DNA from: Nematostella vectensis
Taxonomy: Eukaryota; Cnidaria; Anthozoa; Actiniaria; Edwardsiidae
Length of the DNA: 64,000 bases
Reading direction: 5' to 3'
NCBI RefSeq assembly: GCF_932526225.1
Contig: NC_064041.1
Coordinates: 5,328,046-5,392,045 of the forward strand
Shown here: piece after piece, positions 11,583 through 22,614 of the stretch
Layout of the letters: each line of letters begins with the position of its first letter
How positions within the stretch are numbered: position 1 is the stretch's first letter
The notes under the pieces: generated by a model
Seen by the model: only the letters and a program-made list of their open reading frames with translations
Told to the model about the DNA's origin: nothing
Database searches by the model: none
Program-made: the position numbers and the translations under genes

Positions 11583-13577
11583 AAGAGTGGAGAACTGAAG
11601 AGAAAGACAACACTGCGATGAAACAAAAGGACAGCAATTTGAGTGGATACGCCAAAGAGCTGAAGGGAAAGACAACACAGCGATGAAACAAAAGAACAGC
11701 AATTTGAGTGGATACGCCAAAGAGCTGAAGGGATAGACAACACAGCGAGGAAACAAGAGGACAGCAATTTGAGTGGATATGCCAAGGAGCTGAAGGAAAA
11801 GACAACACAGCGATGAAACAAGAGGACAGCAATTTGAGTGGATATGCCAAAGAGCTGAAGGGAAAGACAACACAGCGATGAAACAAGAGGACAGCAATTT
11901 GAGTGGATACGCCAAAGAGCTGAAGAGAAAGACAACACAGCGATGAAACAAAAGGACAGCAATTTGAGTGGATATGCCAAGGAGCTGAAGGGATAGACAA
12001 CACAGCGATGAAACAAGAGGACAGCAATTTGAGTGGATATGCCAAAGAACTGAAGAGAAAGACAACACTGCGATGAAACAAAAGGACAGCAATTTGAGTG
12101 GACATCCCAAAGAATGAAGGGACAGACAACACTGTAATGAAACAAAAGGACAGCAATTTAAGTGGACATGCCAAAGAGCTGAAGGGAAGGACAACACAGC
12201 GATGAAACAAGAGGACAGCAATTTGAGTGGATATGCCAAAGAATGAAGGGACAGACAATACTGTAATAAAACAAGAGGACAGCAATTTGAGTGGATACGC
12301 CAAAGAACTTAAGAGAAAGACAAAACTGCGATGAAACAAGAGGACAGCAATTTGAGTGGATATGCCAAAGAGCTGAAGGGAAAGACAACACAGCGATGAA
12401 ACAAGAGGACAGCAATTTGAGTGGATATGCCAAGGAGCCGAAGGAAAAGACAACACAGCGATGAAACAAGAGGACAGCAATTTGAGTGGATACGCCAAAG
12501 AACTGAAGAGAAAGACAACACTGCGATGAAACAAAAGGACAGCAATTTGAGTGGATATGCCAAAGAATGAAGGGACAGACAACACAGCGATGAAACAAGA
12601 GGACAGCAATTTGAGTGGACATGCCAAAGGACTGAAGAGAAAGACAACACAGCGATGAAACAAAAGGACAGCAATTTGAGTGGATATGCCAAAGAGCTGA
12701 AGGGAGAGACAACACAGCGAGTAAACAAGAGGACAGCAATTTGAGTGGATACGCCAAAGAACTGAAGAGAAAGACAACACTGCGATGAAACAAAAGGACA
12801 GCAATTTGAGTGGATATGCCAAAGAATGAAGGGACAGACAACACTGCGATGAAACCAGAGGACAGCAATTTGAGTGGACATGCCAAAGAGCTGAAGAGAA
12901 AGACAACACTGAGATGAAACAAAAGGACAGCAATTTGAGTGGATATGCCAAAGAATGAAGGGACAGACAACACTGTAATGAAACGGGGGGACAGCAATTT
13001 GAGTGGACAATGCCAAAGAGCTGAAGGGAAAGACAACACAGCGAGGAAACAAGAGGACAGCAATTTGAGTGGATATGCCAAAGAATGAAGGGACAGACAA
13101 CACTGCGATGAAACGAGAGGACAGCAATTTGAGTGGACATGCCAAAGAGCTGAAGAGAAAGACAACACTGAGATGAAACAAAAGGACAGCAATTTGAGTG
13201 GATACGCCAAAAAGCTGAAGAGAAAAACAACACTGAGATGAAACAAAAGGACAGCAATTTGAGTGGATACGCCAAAGAACTGAAGAGAAAGACAACACTG
13301 TAATAAAACAAGAGGACAGCAATTTGAGTGGATACGCCAAAGAACTAAAGAGAAAGACAACACTGCGATGAAACAAGAGGACAACAATTTGAGTGGATTT
13401 GCCAAAGAGCTGAAGAGAAAGACAACACTGCGAGGAAACAAAAGGACAGCAATTTGAGTGGATTTGCCAAAGAGCTGAAGGGAAAGACAACACAGCGATG
13501 AAACAAGAGGACAACAATTTGAGTGGATACGCCGAAGAGCTGAAGGGAAAGACAACACAGCGATGAAACAAGAGGGA
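11583..13577 (+). repeat. Minisatellite, 65 bp unit, about 30 copies
   Basis: The unit reads GACAACACAGCGATGAAACA, AGAGGACAGCAATTTGAGTG, GATATGCCAAAGAGCTGAAG, GGAAA. The plus strand is purine-rich and T-poor, so its complement has almost no stop codons in any frame. Since 65 is not a multiple of 3, one minus-strand frame cycles through all three phases as a 65-residue super-repeat, up to 578 codons. I do not call it a gene. Confidence 0.95.
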
Positions 13578-14109
13578 ATATCACAGGGCTGACAAAGTGC
13601 AGAAAAACTAATATTTTCGGTGTAACCTTTGATATCTAACAGGCATACAATTAGTAATTTTGAGATTTCAAGTTGGGAATCTTGCAAAAGTATGTAAACG
13701 TGGACATTTTTTGCGCGCAAATAAGAGTACTTTATCAACCACCTGGAAAACATTAAGGTTGGCTATTTTAGTCTGCCGAGCATCGTACTTAATAATTTGT
13801 GTGGAAAACAGATTAAGGGAGAACTCAATGTTCTGTCGAGGTAAGGAGAATGATGAAACATTAGAATAAATCTATTTGTTATTTATAGTGATACAAGAAA
13901 ATGCGTTCTATATTATCAATATTGTCAACAAATACTCTAAAGAGAAAATTCTTAGCTCAGTAATGATTAAAAAAAAAATGAAACAGGATGTTGCTCAGAC
14001 ATTTGTTTTCGTTTATAACCGAAAACAAGGAATGCTCAAATCATTGCATATAAATTAAGTTGATGCCTGCAAAAATCAATATCACAAAACGTTAAACTTG
14101 AATTACGAG
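13578..14109. other. Spacer between the 65 bp array and copy B
   Basis: Nothing recognised. Confidence 0.5.
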
Positions 14110-14824
14110 TCTGAAACCCTTTTCCCGGATACAAAGGATAGATCTTTCGGCACTTACACAGGGTCAAAGCCGTAAAATGCAAAAAAAAAGCATTGAATGA
14201 TAAATGACATTCAAACGAAATTTTTAAAAAAAAATGCATCTAATGAAAAAAAAAATGAAAAGTTAACGACATTCAATCTGAGAAAAGGTCTTCTACTGAA
14301 TTTTTTAATGATTATTTTCGTTTTTGGCGAGACAGCGTATGTTTTTTGTAGATCAAACATCGAACCCTTATATTAATCATTTCAAGTCCATCACAATGTG
14401 AAAATGTTTAAGGCATTTTCCAGTGTATTTGCACTAAGCATTTTAAATTTGAACTGAAGCTATGTTGCCTTAGTAAAATCGTGTCTCATCTAGCTCCCGT
14501 TAGCAAATAGCTTACCATTAACTGTCGACTTGAAGCTTCATCTACACACACGAAGAGTTAAAACCATATTTTAGTGTTCTCTGGTTTTCAGCATGTTTGA
14601 CTAAGAGTGATTTCTCATCCTCTTTTCAAACCACAAGCCTTTTTTTATGTCTATACCATTAATTCAGATATCGTCTTTTTCCGGTAACATATAATAGCAT
14701 CGCACTCTCATTTTGGTCTTTAAAATAACGGAAGCAAAAAGGCTAAAAAAACTTATTCCCGTTTAGTCAGTCTAAATCGAAAGATACTCTAGCTATGAAT
14801 AGTAGAATGGGAATGATCTAAAAG

Positions 14825-14849
14825 GCCGCTTGTTTTTTAAACAAGCGGC
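14825..14849. repeat. Perfect hairpin, 11 bp stem
   Basis: GCCGCTTGTTT and AAACAAGCGGC are separated by TTT. The hairpin lies where copy B lacks about 6.8 kb of copy A, including the whole 98 bp array, so it marks that junction. Confidence 0.8.
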
Positions 14850-15217
14850 GTGGTAATTTCAAAATCTATCAAAATTTAAATTAGGGCTGAGCTAATTGCA
14901 ATTGCAGAGCTCTGGTAAACAGGTAGTTTTTCCTCTACCCGCAATAATACGTTTTCATGGTGAAAGAAAAAGTAAACCCGTTTTAAGTGGTTAAAGCATA
15001 AGTAAACAGAAAAGCAAAGTGTCATGGCGTTGTTTATGTCATTGGGGCATGATATTTTCGTAAGTCACTGTCCAATATTATTAAAGCCCCAAATAGGTGC
15101 TGCTAACAATTTCAACACATTTTGTAATTTTCCGTTGGGTCATGCTTTTGGTTGAGCCTTTATTTTTATATTGTTTCAAATTTACTCTTGATGACGAAGA
15201 GACCCATAACGGTTCAT

Positions 15218-16497
15218 AGAAGACGTCTCAGGCTTAGTTCCCATCTCCCATCGTAAGAGATGTTTCAGGCTTAGTTCTTATCTCCCATCGTAAGAGACGT
15301 CTCAGGCAGTTCCCATCTCCCATCGTAAGAGACGTCTCAGGCTTAGTTCCCATCTTCCATCGTAATAAATGTCTCAGACTTAGTTCTTATCTCCCATCGT
15401 AATAGACATCTCAGGCTTAGTTCCCATCTCCCATCGTCAGAGACGTCTCAGGCTTAGTTCCCATCTCCCATCGTAAGAGACGTCTCAGGCTTAGTTCCCA
15501 TCTCCCATTGTAAGAGACGTCTCAGGCTTAGTTCCCATCTTCCATCGTAATAAATGTCTCAGACTTAGTTCTTATCTCCCATCGTAATAGACGTCTCAGG
15601 CTTAGTTCCCATCTCCCATCGTCAGAGACGTCTCAGGCTTAGTTCCCATCTCCCATCGTAAGAGACGTCTCAGGCTTAGTTCCCATCTTCCATCGTAAGA
15701 GACATCTCAGGCTTAGTTCCCATCTTCCATCGTAAGAGACGTCTCAGGCTTAGTTCCCATCTCCCATCGTAAGAGACGTCTCAGGCTTAGTTCTCATCTC
15801 CCATCGTAAGAGACGTCTCAGGCTTAGTTCTCATCTCCCATCGTAAGAGACGTCTCAGGCTTAGTTCCCATCTCCCATCGTAAGAGACGTCTCAGGCTTA
15901 GTTCCCATCTCCCATCGTAAGAGACGTCTCAGGCTTAGTTCCCATCTTCCATCGTAATAAATGTCTCAGACTTAGTTCTTATCTCCCATCGTAAGAGACA
16001 TCTCAGGCTTAGTTCCCATCTCCCATCGTAAGAGACGTCTCAGGCTTAGTTCCCATCTCCCATCGTCAGAGACGTCTCAGGCTTAGTTCCCATCTCCCAT
16101 CGTAAGAGACGTCTCAGGCTTAGTTCCCATCTCCCATCGTAAGAGACGTCTCAGGCTTAGTTCCCATCTTCCATCGTAATAAATGTCTCAGACTTAGTTC
16201 TTATCTCCCATCGTAAGAGACATCTCAGGCTTAGTTCCCATCTCCCATCGTAAGAGACGTCTCAGGCTTAGTTCCCATCTTCCATCGTAATAAATGTCTC
16301 AGACTTAGTTCTTATCTCCCATCGTAAGAGACATCTCAGGCTTAGTTCCCATCTCCCATCGTAAGAGACGTCTCAGGCTTAGTTCCCATCTCCCATCGTC
16401 AGAGACGTCTCAGGCTTAGTTCCCATCTCCCATCGTAAGAGACGTCTCAGGCTTAGTTCCCATCGTAAGGGACGTCTCAGGCTTAGTTCCCATCTCG
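15218..16497 (+). repeat. Minisatellite, 37 bp unit, about 34 copies
   Basis: The unit is GTCTCAGGCTTAGTTCCCAT, CTCCCATCGTAAGAGAC. Adjacent units create the palindrome GAGACGTCTC. The variant unit with TAATAAATGTCTCAGAC recurs about every four to eight units, showing block duplication. Copy A has the empty site (about 7810-7825). There are no unique spacers, so this is not CRISPR. Confidence 0.95.
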
Positions 16498-18422
16498 TAT
16501 TACATTGGAGGTTGTTACGTAAGTCGTGGCCCACGAAAGACTCGTAATGACCCATTTAAACAGGAACTCCTAATAGACTTCAGCTGTGAACTACAGTATA
16601 TTCTAACGATAACTTAACGCGACTGTTACCCACCGCCGTCATTATTTTCACTTATGTAGTGATTATCAGAACCTGATTTTTTTAGACAATAATGTCTTGG
16701 TTATACTTCTTAGAAAAGATATTGGATAAAAATCTGGAGTGAGGCACGTTTTTGACCTATAGATCCGACTGATATAGTCAGTCGTTGCAGTAATTTCAAC
16801 GTTCGGCTAAAGTCTCCTCCACAGGGCATATAAAGGTGTTGAGAGATAAATAGTGACTGTAGACGTGGGAGCCCTGTGGTGAGCAAACGTCGCCATATTT
16901 TTTATCTTGGAAAAAGGGGCTTGCTCGGTTAAACAGTGGCATAGGTTTATAAACTGAAATCGCTTTTGAAACAATCCATGTTTGCAAAGCATGGATAAAA
17001 GTCCGGCGGGAAAACACAACCCGGGCACGGAAACACACAAGCCTCACTTCAAAAAATTCTCCTGCCCCAACAAAGTGTAGTCTAGTCGATCATAGAAATT
17101 GTCTAAAGGGCCGAATTTTATCATTGACAAATATCTCTAAAATTCCACGGTTGATTGTTGAAATATTGCGGAAAATGGTTTTTTATCAGTTTTGCGGAAA
17201 GATGTTTTAATAGGTTGTGTTATTTAAAATCTTAAAAAAATTTTCTATTGAACATAGCCAAACCAAATTTGAGCCAGGGCACCACAGGAGCCAATTGTAT
17301 ACAATTGTACACAATTGGCGGTTGTATTTGAATAAAACTCGGTTAATAAAGGCTAACGTGAATGCTTTTCGAACGGGCTGAACTTCGCCGTCAATTTTTC
17401 GGGTCGAAATTCTAAATATACGTCTAACTTTTTTTCCCTTCCACAGATTTTTTTTTTCTAACCTACACAGAGGCTGTATCACCACCTCTTGAACTGATTT
17501 TGGCAATATCGTCAAAAAGCTAACGCTCAATTTTTTGTCAGTCTCAAATAAGTGCAAAACATGTTGTTTACTTTTTAAGTGCTACTACATTATTGTTTGT
17601 GCACTCTCCATACATTGAGTCGTCTTTGGAAAAAAATCTAGAGCAGTCGCATAAACATTGACGCTTCTGTGCAAGATGCGCTCAGTTTCTGATCTGTTGA
17701 TTAACGCGCGAGCGACCTTAAAAGATCGAATCAGCATTTTCAACCGTTCTGACTGATACTATAAAATGCATGATAGCTTACTAAAAGCAATTGTTCGCTT
17801 AATCATTTTATTTTTCCTCCCACAATTACAACAGCATTCTTAAGTAAAAGGAAATATGGAGTTTTCTCATTATTTTTAATGTTGTTTTTGGTTCGTTTGG
17901 CCGCTACTCCAAATGTTTTCCGATCTCCCTTGAAAGACTCGGCTTAATCTTTAAATGTACTTGCTATTTTTACTAATTGATTAATGTTTTCGGAAAGGTT
18001 TATCCTAATCCAATTTCAATGAATTGAGTTTAATTCTACTTTTAATATTGACTTTTCTTTTCTTTTTTCGTAAGCTACTTCATTATTTGTTTCTTTATTT
18101 TTTTAATTCATTTTTGTTATGTTTTCCTGAATCCAAACGGCTTACCTTCATCTTTACCTACGGAAATTAAAGCGATTTTTTCCTGAAACTAAAACTGGGA
18201 ATAAAAAAGGTACTCCTATTGCTACTAAGTAATTTAAACGGCATGATTTTGTTTTGTTTCGTAACATTTTTCAAATGATTGTTTAGTGGCCAAAAGGGCC
18301 GTGTCTTTTTATTATAGCTCCGTAGACTAAGTAGAACGCTAAGTATAAGCTTATCCCACCTTTTAATGTCTAAATCGCATTAAATTTCATCGAAAATTAA
18401 ATTTTCTTTTAAAATCGCAATT
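16498..18422. other. Non-coding part of copy B
   Basis: It contains matches to copy A at 16550-16820 and 17719-17785. The 116-codon minus ORF at 17207-17557 has no recognisable domain and low-complexity Lys/Ile content, so it is not called. Confidence 0.5.
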
Positions 18423-19077
18423 CCTAGATCCGACGCGCGCACGAATATTCAATCAGAAAGCAGCAAATTGAAGCCAGCGAAGTGCAACCCAAATGTGCCA
18501 CAGAAGTCACACAAATTGTACAACATGTCGGATAACGTCAGTGAGTCCTAATCGGATTTTTCTAAAATAAAGACGTTTACAGGGGTGTAACGAGGGGGGG
18601 GGGGGGGGCTCTTCTAGGGGTTAACCTGCGGCTTGTGAAATAAAAAACGGTCACTTAACATTTTGGAAACTTGTCTTGCTGTCCAAGCTTGGTGAAAACC
18701 TTGTGGTTGTTAAATGGAAACGGCACGAATCCAGCTCAAAATATGAAAACTTGGAAATGAAAACAAAAAGCGGTGCTTTCTTCGGTAGGTACTATGTCTT
18801 TATGTGTTTTCAAAGCTATTTTTATCAACTTGCAGTGATTTAAGTGCAGGGAAAAGTAGAAAAGAAAGCCGTTGTTTGCTTTTTTTTTCATAGTAGTTAA
18901 ATTTTGAATATTTCCGCAATTTCGCAGAAAAATATGTCAAACCGGGCTCAAACCAATCTTTTCTGCCGTCGTCGCGACTTTTTGTGGGACATTTGTGGGC
19001 CCACTTGGCTGTTATTTCATCAACTCTTCTTATTGGCTATTCGTGCGCGCGTGATTGGCATGTCGGAAATATGAATT
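18423..19077. mobile_element. 655 bp insertion with GCGCGCACGAATA inverted ends
   Basis: It is present in copy B and absent from copy A, which reads ATCGCAATT directly into the AATCTCTCAC block. The ends carry inverted GCGCGCACGAATA / TATTCGTGCGCGC next to CCGAC / GTCGG, and AATT flanks both sides. A long G run lies at about 18595-18608. No transposase ORF is present. Confidence 0.6.
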
Positions 19078-19308
19078 GGAAATCTCTCACCGAACGGAAA
19101 AACCTAACCCCTTTTCGCCGTTTCTGATACCGAACTAAAAATGGTGAATTATAAATTGAAGCCATGCCATGTCACCTGACAATGAAGATAAAAAAAAAAG
19201 AATAAGAGTTTTCAAACTATGTTCGTGCAAAATGATTCGGAGGTTAAAAGAAAATAAATGAAAACAAATCACTTATAGTGACATGAGAAAACGACATTTG
19301 GGTGTAAA

Positions 19309-19609
19309 CGGTTACTGTTTTACATCGTATTACCGCGCGAGGAGGAAAGCTACACGTTTTCAAAGCCTAGAATAGTATTTTGTACCTGAACTGGAGAATG
19401 GACTGGTAGGATTCCCTCGAGATGGATATCTCGTGGACGTTACCTTCCCCCGTTCTCTTACCTTGTTTTGATCACTTGATTTGACGCGTTTCCCCGCTGG
19501 GTCTTAGCCCACCATCAATTTCCCTGCAATGCTTAGAATTGGGATAGGAGAAACATGCCTTTGTTCCCCTTTTCTTAAGGTAGTAATTATGTTGGAAACA
19601 GTTTAATAA
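19309..19609. repeat. Highly conserved duplicate block, copy B
   Basis: This is the partner of 10233-10553. It lacks about 20 bases after the CCACCATC-ATTTCCCT stretch. The same minus-strand donor and palindrome are kept. Confidence 0.7.
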
Positions 19610-19625
19610 GGAGCCCTCTGTCATT

Positions 19626-21388
19626 TTTTAACATCGTGTTTCAATATCTTAAGCTAAAGGCCTTTTTAAATTTCGTGGTGATTATGAATTTATCATCCTC
19701 CACACTTGATGAGGCTGCAGGGGCCTAATTCTTAAATCAATTTATGCCTGCGTCTCACACACTTTATCTGCTTTATCTTTAACCAATTGATCGCATATAC
19801 TGATGTAAAGGATACTATCTATTTTATTTTTAAACATTGATCGTATATATTGATGTAAAGGTAATAGATAGAACAAGCACTATTATTCTGTGAAAAGTGC
19901 ATCTATCTTACGAAGTGAGGTTACGGTAATTTTTTTGTCATATTATTTTAGTAAAGTACTCTCTTTGCCATTAATCGCTCTTCAAGTTTCCGTTGCTATA
20001 TTAAAGACTAGGAATCTTTTCTTGGGGTTTAATTTTTATTACTCGATAAACAATCCTTTATTTTTCCGTGAACCTTAAAATTTACATAATTATTTTTCGT
20101 TTTGGTATTATTATTAATGAAATTCGACCCTTCTCCTTATTTACCATAAATTGATATAAACTCTCCTTTTCTCTTTTTCTGAATCCTGTCTCCTAACCTA
20201 TAGAAGTTCAAAATGTAATACGCGTCCCCCCCTAATGGTAAAACAACAACTTGTCTTATTCCGTCATTTACTATTTCCTAGCTAGCCATTCTTAAATACC
20301 CGCGACAGCATGTCAAAGTGTTTTTAAAACCCGCTGTGGTAGTTTTACACAGATTGCACCATTCTCATTAGGAATTGTGTGCGGGATTTTATTTTAACAA
20401 AATACCGATATTTACTTATTTCAAATAAGATTGCAATCGGATTATCCATTTGTCGCCATAGGCTTCATGCGTATCAATTACATGACCAAATAAGCGTGAA
20501 TAAAAACAAATCCACAGGTTTGGAAATCTATATTTCTATTCTTGTATATGTCCCTGTTAACATTCATATGGCTTTCATGGACCAGTATTCCGCTATTTTT
20601 CGTTACCCCATGACCCCCCGCGGGCTTTGAGACATGAATTTTCGAGTGCAACCGTAATTACACGAATAAGCAGCCCCTATAAACCAAAACGTTTTATGAG
20701 CGCCTTCCCCGAATAACGCCCCCTAGGTTTTATGTAACTGAGTAAAATGACTATTATACAATGTGTTAATGGAGCTTATAGACTCTGGACAAGAAAGAGA
20801 CATATTTTTTATAGATTAAATTTTGAAAAAAGCAAACTTCAAGTTGTAATAATGATATAGAAAAAAAGTTGGTTTCATAGTATAAAGTTGATATAAAATA
20901 AAGAAACACATTTTCGGCCTTTTGTGCAAAATTCGTCCTTTTTAATAAGCGCCTCTCCCGAGTAAGCGCCCAGTCTGAGAGTCGAAAAATTAAATAAGCG
21001 CACGGGCGCTTTTTCGAGTAAATACGGAAGGTGCTTTTGTCTATGTAAAAAGAAAACGGCTGATCAAGGTTAAAAATGCATTTTATTTAAAAATGACATG
21101 TGTTGTGTCTAGGCCATCAGGTCCAGGGCAAGAACCGACATAAATCTGTTACCTGAAGCTTTGTTGTTGTTTTCATAGGGTATTTTTTTAAAGACATATT
21201 TATCCAAAGAAATTTTTCAAACCATAACAATGTTTTATACTTCATTTTAAAAAATTCAATAAGTTTTGTCACAATAATCTTATCAATCAACCGACAGAAA
21301 TGGATGCTTTCGCATGCTCGGTATGAAAAAATGACGGCTGATTGAGACACTGTACGAAACCTGACTCACGAAAACTCTAACCAATGCC
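19626..21388. other. AT-rich intergenic sequence
   Basis: A 57 bp unit with GATGTAAAGG is duplicated at about 19780-19870, and scattered TAAGCGCCC motifs at 20700-21010 look like old repeats. No gene seen. Confidence 0.5.
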
Positions 21389-21397
21389 AGTTTTAGC

Positions 21398-22200
21398 TTC
21401 CCTGCTAGCAGAGACCTCTTTTCTCTGTATTTCGCTGGGCTGGAGTTCGCGAGGAAAAGATACCTCTGCCATGGGTCGCAAGTTCGTTTGATCAAACCGC
21501 CGTCCACGATCGTGGACGAGATCCAGAGCGCATGCTCCGTTCATTAATTACTGGCCACTATTTGAGCCCACAATGACTAGCGCATGCATAAAACGTATAT
21601 CCGCTGCGGGATAATAAGCCCGCATTCGAAACGGCGTCCTCCGTAGAAATATCACGCGACGAATTATAAAAGAAGCCATTCAATGCCTTATCTTCATTCA
21701 GAATTTTCTCTCTTTTGACTAACGAGTCAATCTTCCGTTTACAGGTTTTGCATATTCTTCTGGGAATAGCTGATCTAAGTTTACCAAAAAGTTTAGTAAC
21801 ATTTTCTTCGAATCCAACTGTGCGATATTTACATTGAAGAAACTCGCCTGCCCAGATGTCTTGATATTAATCCCACAAACAAGACAAAACTCGTCTTTGC
21901 TGCGTTTGTTGTTCAATCTTTTTAGTGACGTTTTAGGTGATTGAAATTGAACAGTTTTTTTCTTTTTTCGGAGAGGAGAACTAACCGGAGTTTGATTCAT
22001 GATTTCCGACTAAACCCATGCAAAAGCATATTAGCATATTGACAGCTTTCGCGTGATGGTACGGGTTTTGGCACGTCGGTCGCTTATTAACGCTAACGCA
22101 TGCGCAACAGAGACAGTTTCGACCCATGGCAGAGGTATCTTTTCCTCGCGAACTCCAGCCCAGCGAAATACAGAGAAAAGAGGCCTCTGCTAGCAGGGAA
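21398..22200. mobile_element. 803 bp non-autonomous transposon, about 82 bp TIR, 9 bp target duplication
   Basis: The ends are near-perfect inverted repeats (TTCCCTGCTAGCAGAG, then CCTCTTTTCTCTGTATTTCG, GGTCG at the inner edge; one mismatch seen). AGTTTTAGC flanks both sides exactly (21389-21397, 22201-22209). A 9 bp duplication with long inverted ends fits a Mutator-like element. It carries the CxxCG ORF on the minus strand and no transposase core. Confidence 0.85.
21719..22000 (-). CDS. Coding-like ORF with CxxCG motif inside an 803 bp transposon
   Basis: The 93-residue frame fills the middle of the element at 21398-22200. It starts MNQTPVSSPLRKKKKTV, has a basic Ser/Lys-rich leader, then KDEFCLVCGINIKTS (a C-x2-C-G zinc-ligand-like pair), a Leu-rich stretch and FPEEYAKP. 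A GT donor (CCT|GTAAAC) at 21743 could end it as a first exon, since what follows is only a short tail to the stop. Family not recognised. A transposon-encoded or captured host exon are both possible, and chance is not excluded. Confidence 0.35.
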   Translation of the reverse strand: MNQTPVSSPLRKKKKTVQFQSPKTSLKRLNNKRSKDEFCLVCGINIKTSGQASFFNVNIAQLDSKKMLLNFLVNLDQLFPEEYAKPVNGRLTR

Positions 22201-22304
22201 AGTTTTAGCAAGATTTGACTCATAATAACTCGAACCAAAGCGTGAAGTCTCCTTTGACATCCTTTACATTAGACCGTTTTAATTATTTAGGTACAGCCAA
22301 CATT

Positions 22305-22438
22305 TACCTTGGTTCCAGAGGCTGCAAGTTTCACTACTCACGCGCCGCGACAAAGAGCCGCGAAACGGCGACAACGAGTTGCCTTGTACGAGCCATTAAA
22401 CAGATAGAAGGAAAAAATGAGACTCTGGAACAAGGGTA
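22305..22438. mobile_element. MITE of the TACCCTGG family, 134 bp
   Basis: The inverted ends are TACCTTGGTTCCAGAG and CTCTGGAACAAGGGTA. The flanks GCCAACATT and GCCAACTAT are a decayed 9 bp duplication. It lies just downstream of the opsin stop. Confidence 0.75.
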
Positions 22439-22614
22439 GCCAACTATCGACAAGAGAACTAGTTATCATCAAACCAGTACAATGAGTAATTCATGATCTT
22501 CCGATAACTTGTATACTTATTCGGGTTTTGCTTAAATGTTGGAGATCATTATGCAGATCACAGCCGAGGCCATGCATGGAGACGAATATAATGAACGCTC
22601 TTTTCGTAGATGAC

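Larger units (their letters stand above)
14110..19625 (+). repeat. Segmental duplication copy B
   Basis: This is the partner of 1-10590. It lacks the 98 bp array and the MITEs of copy A but has its own 37 bp array and a 655 bp insertion (18423-19077). Both copies start with TCTGAAACCCTTTTCCCGGA, and both end shortly after GGTAGTAATTATGTTGGAA. Confidence 0.85.

Noticed and set aside
11486-13753. Large membrane-protein genes on the minus strand
   Set aside because: They are overlapping frames of the 65 bp minisatellite. All three frames encode the same cyclic repeat.
15218-16497. CRISPR array
   Set aside because: The 37 bp units are contiguous with no unique spacers and no cas genes. The same holds for the 29 bp array at 51700-52660.
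17207-17557. 116-codon minus-strand ORF
   Set aside because: No recognisable domain or homologous frame in copy A, and it lies in AT-rich duplicated non-coding sequence.
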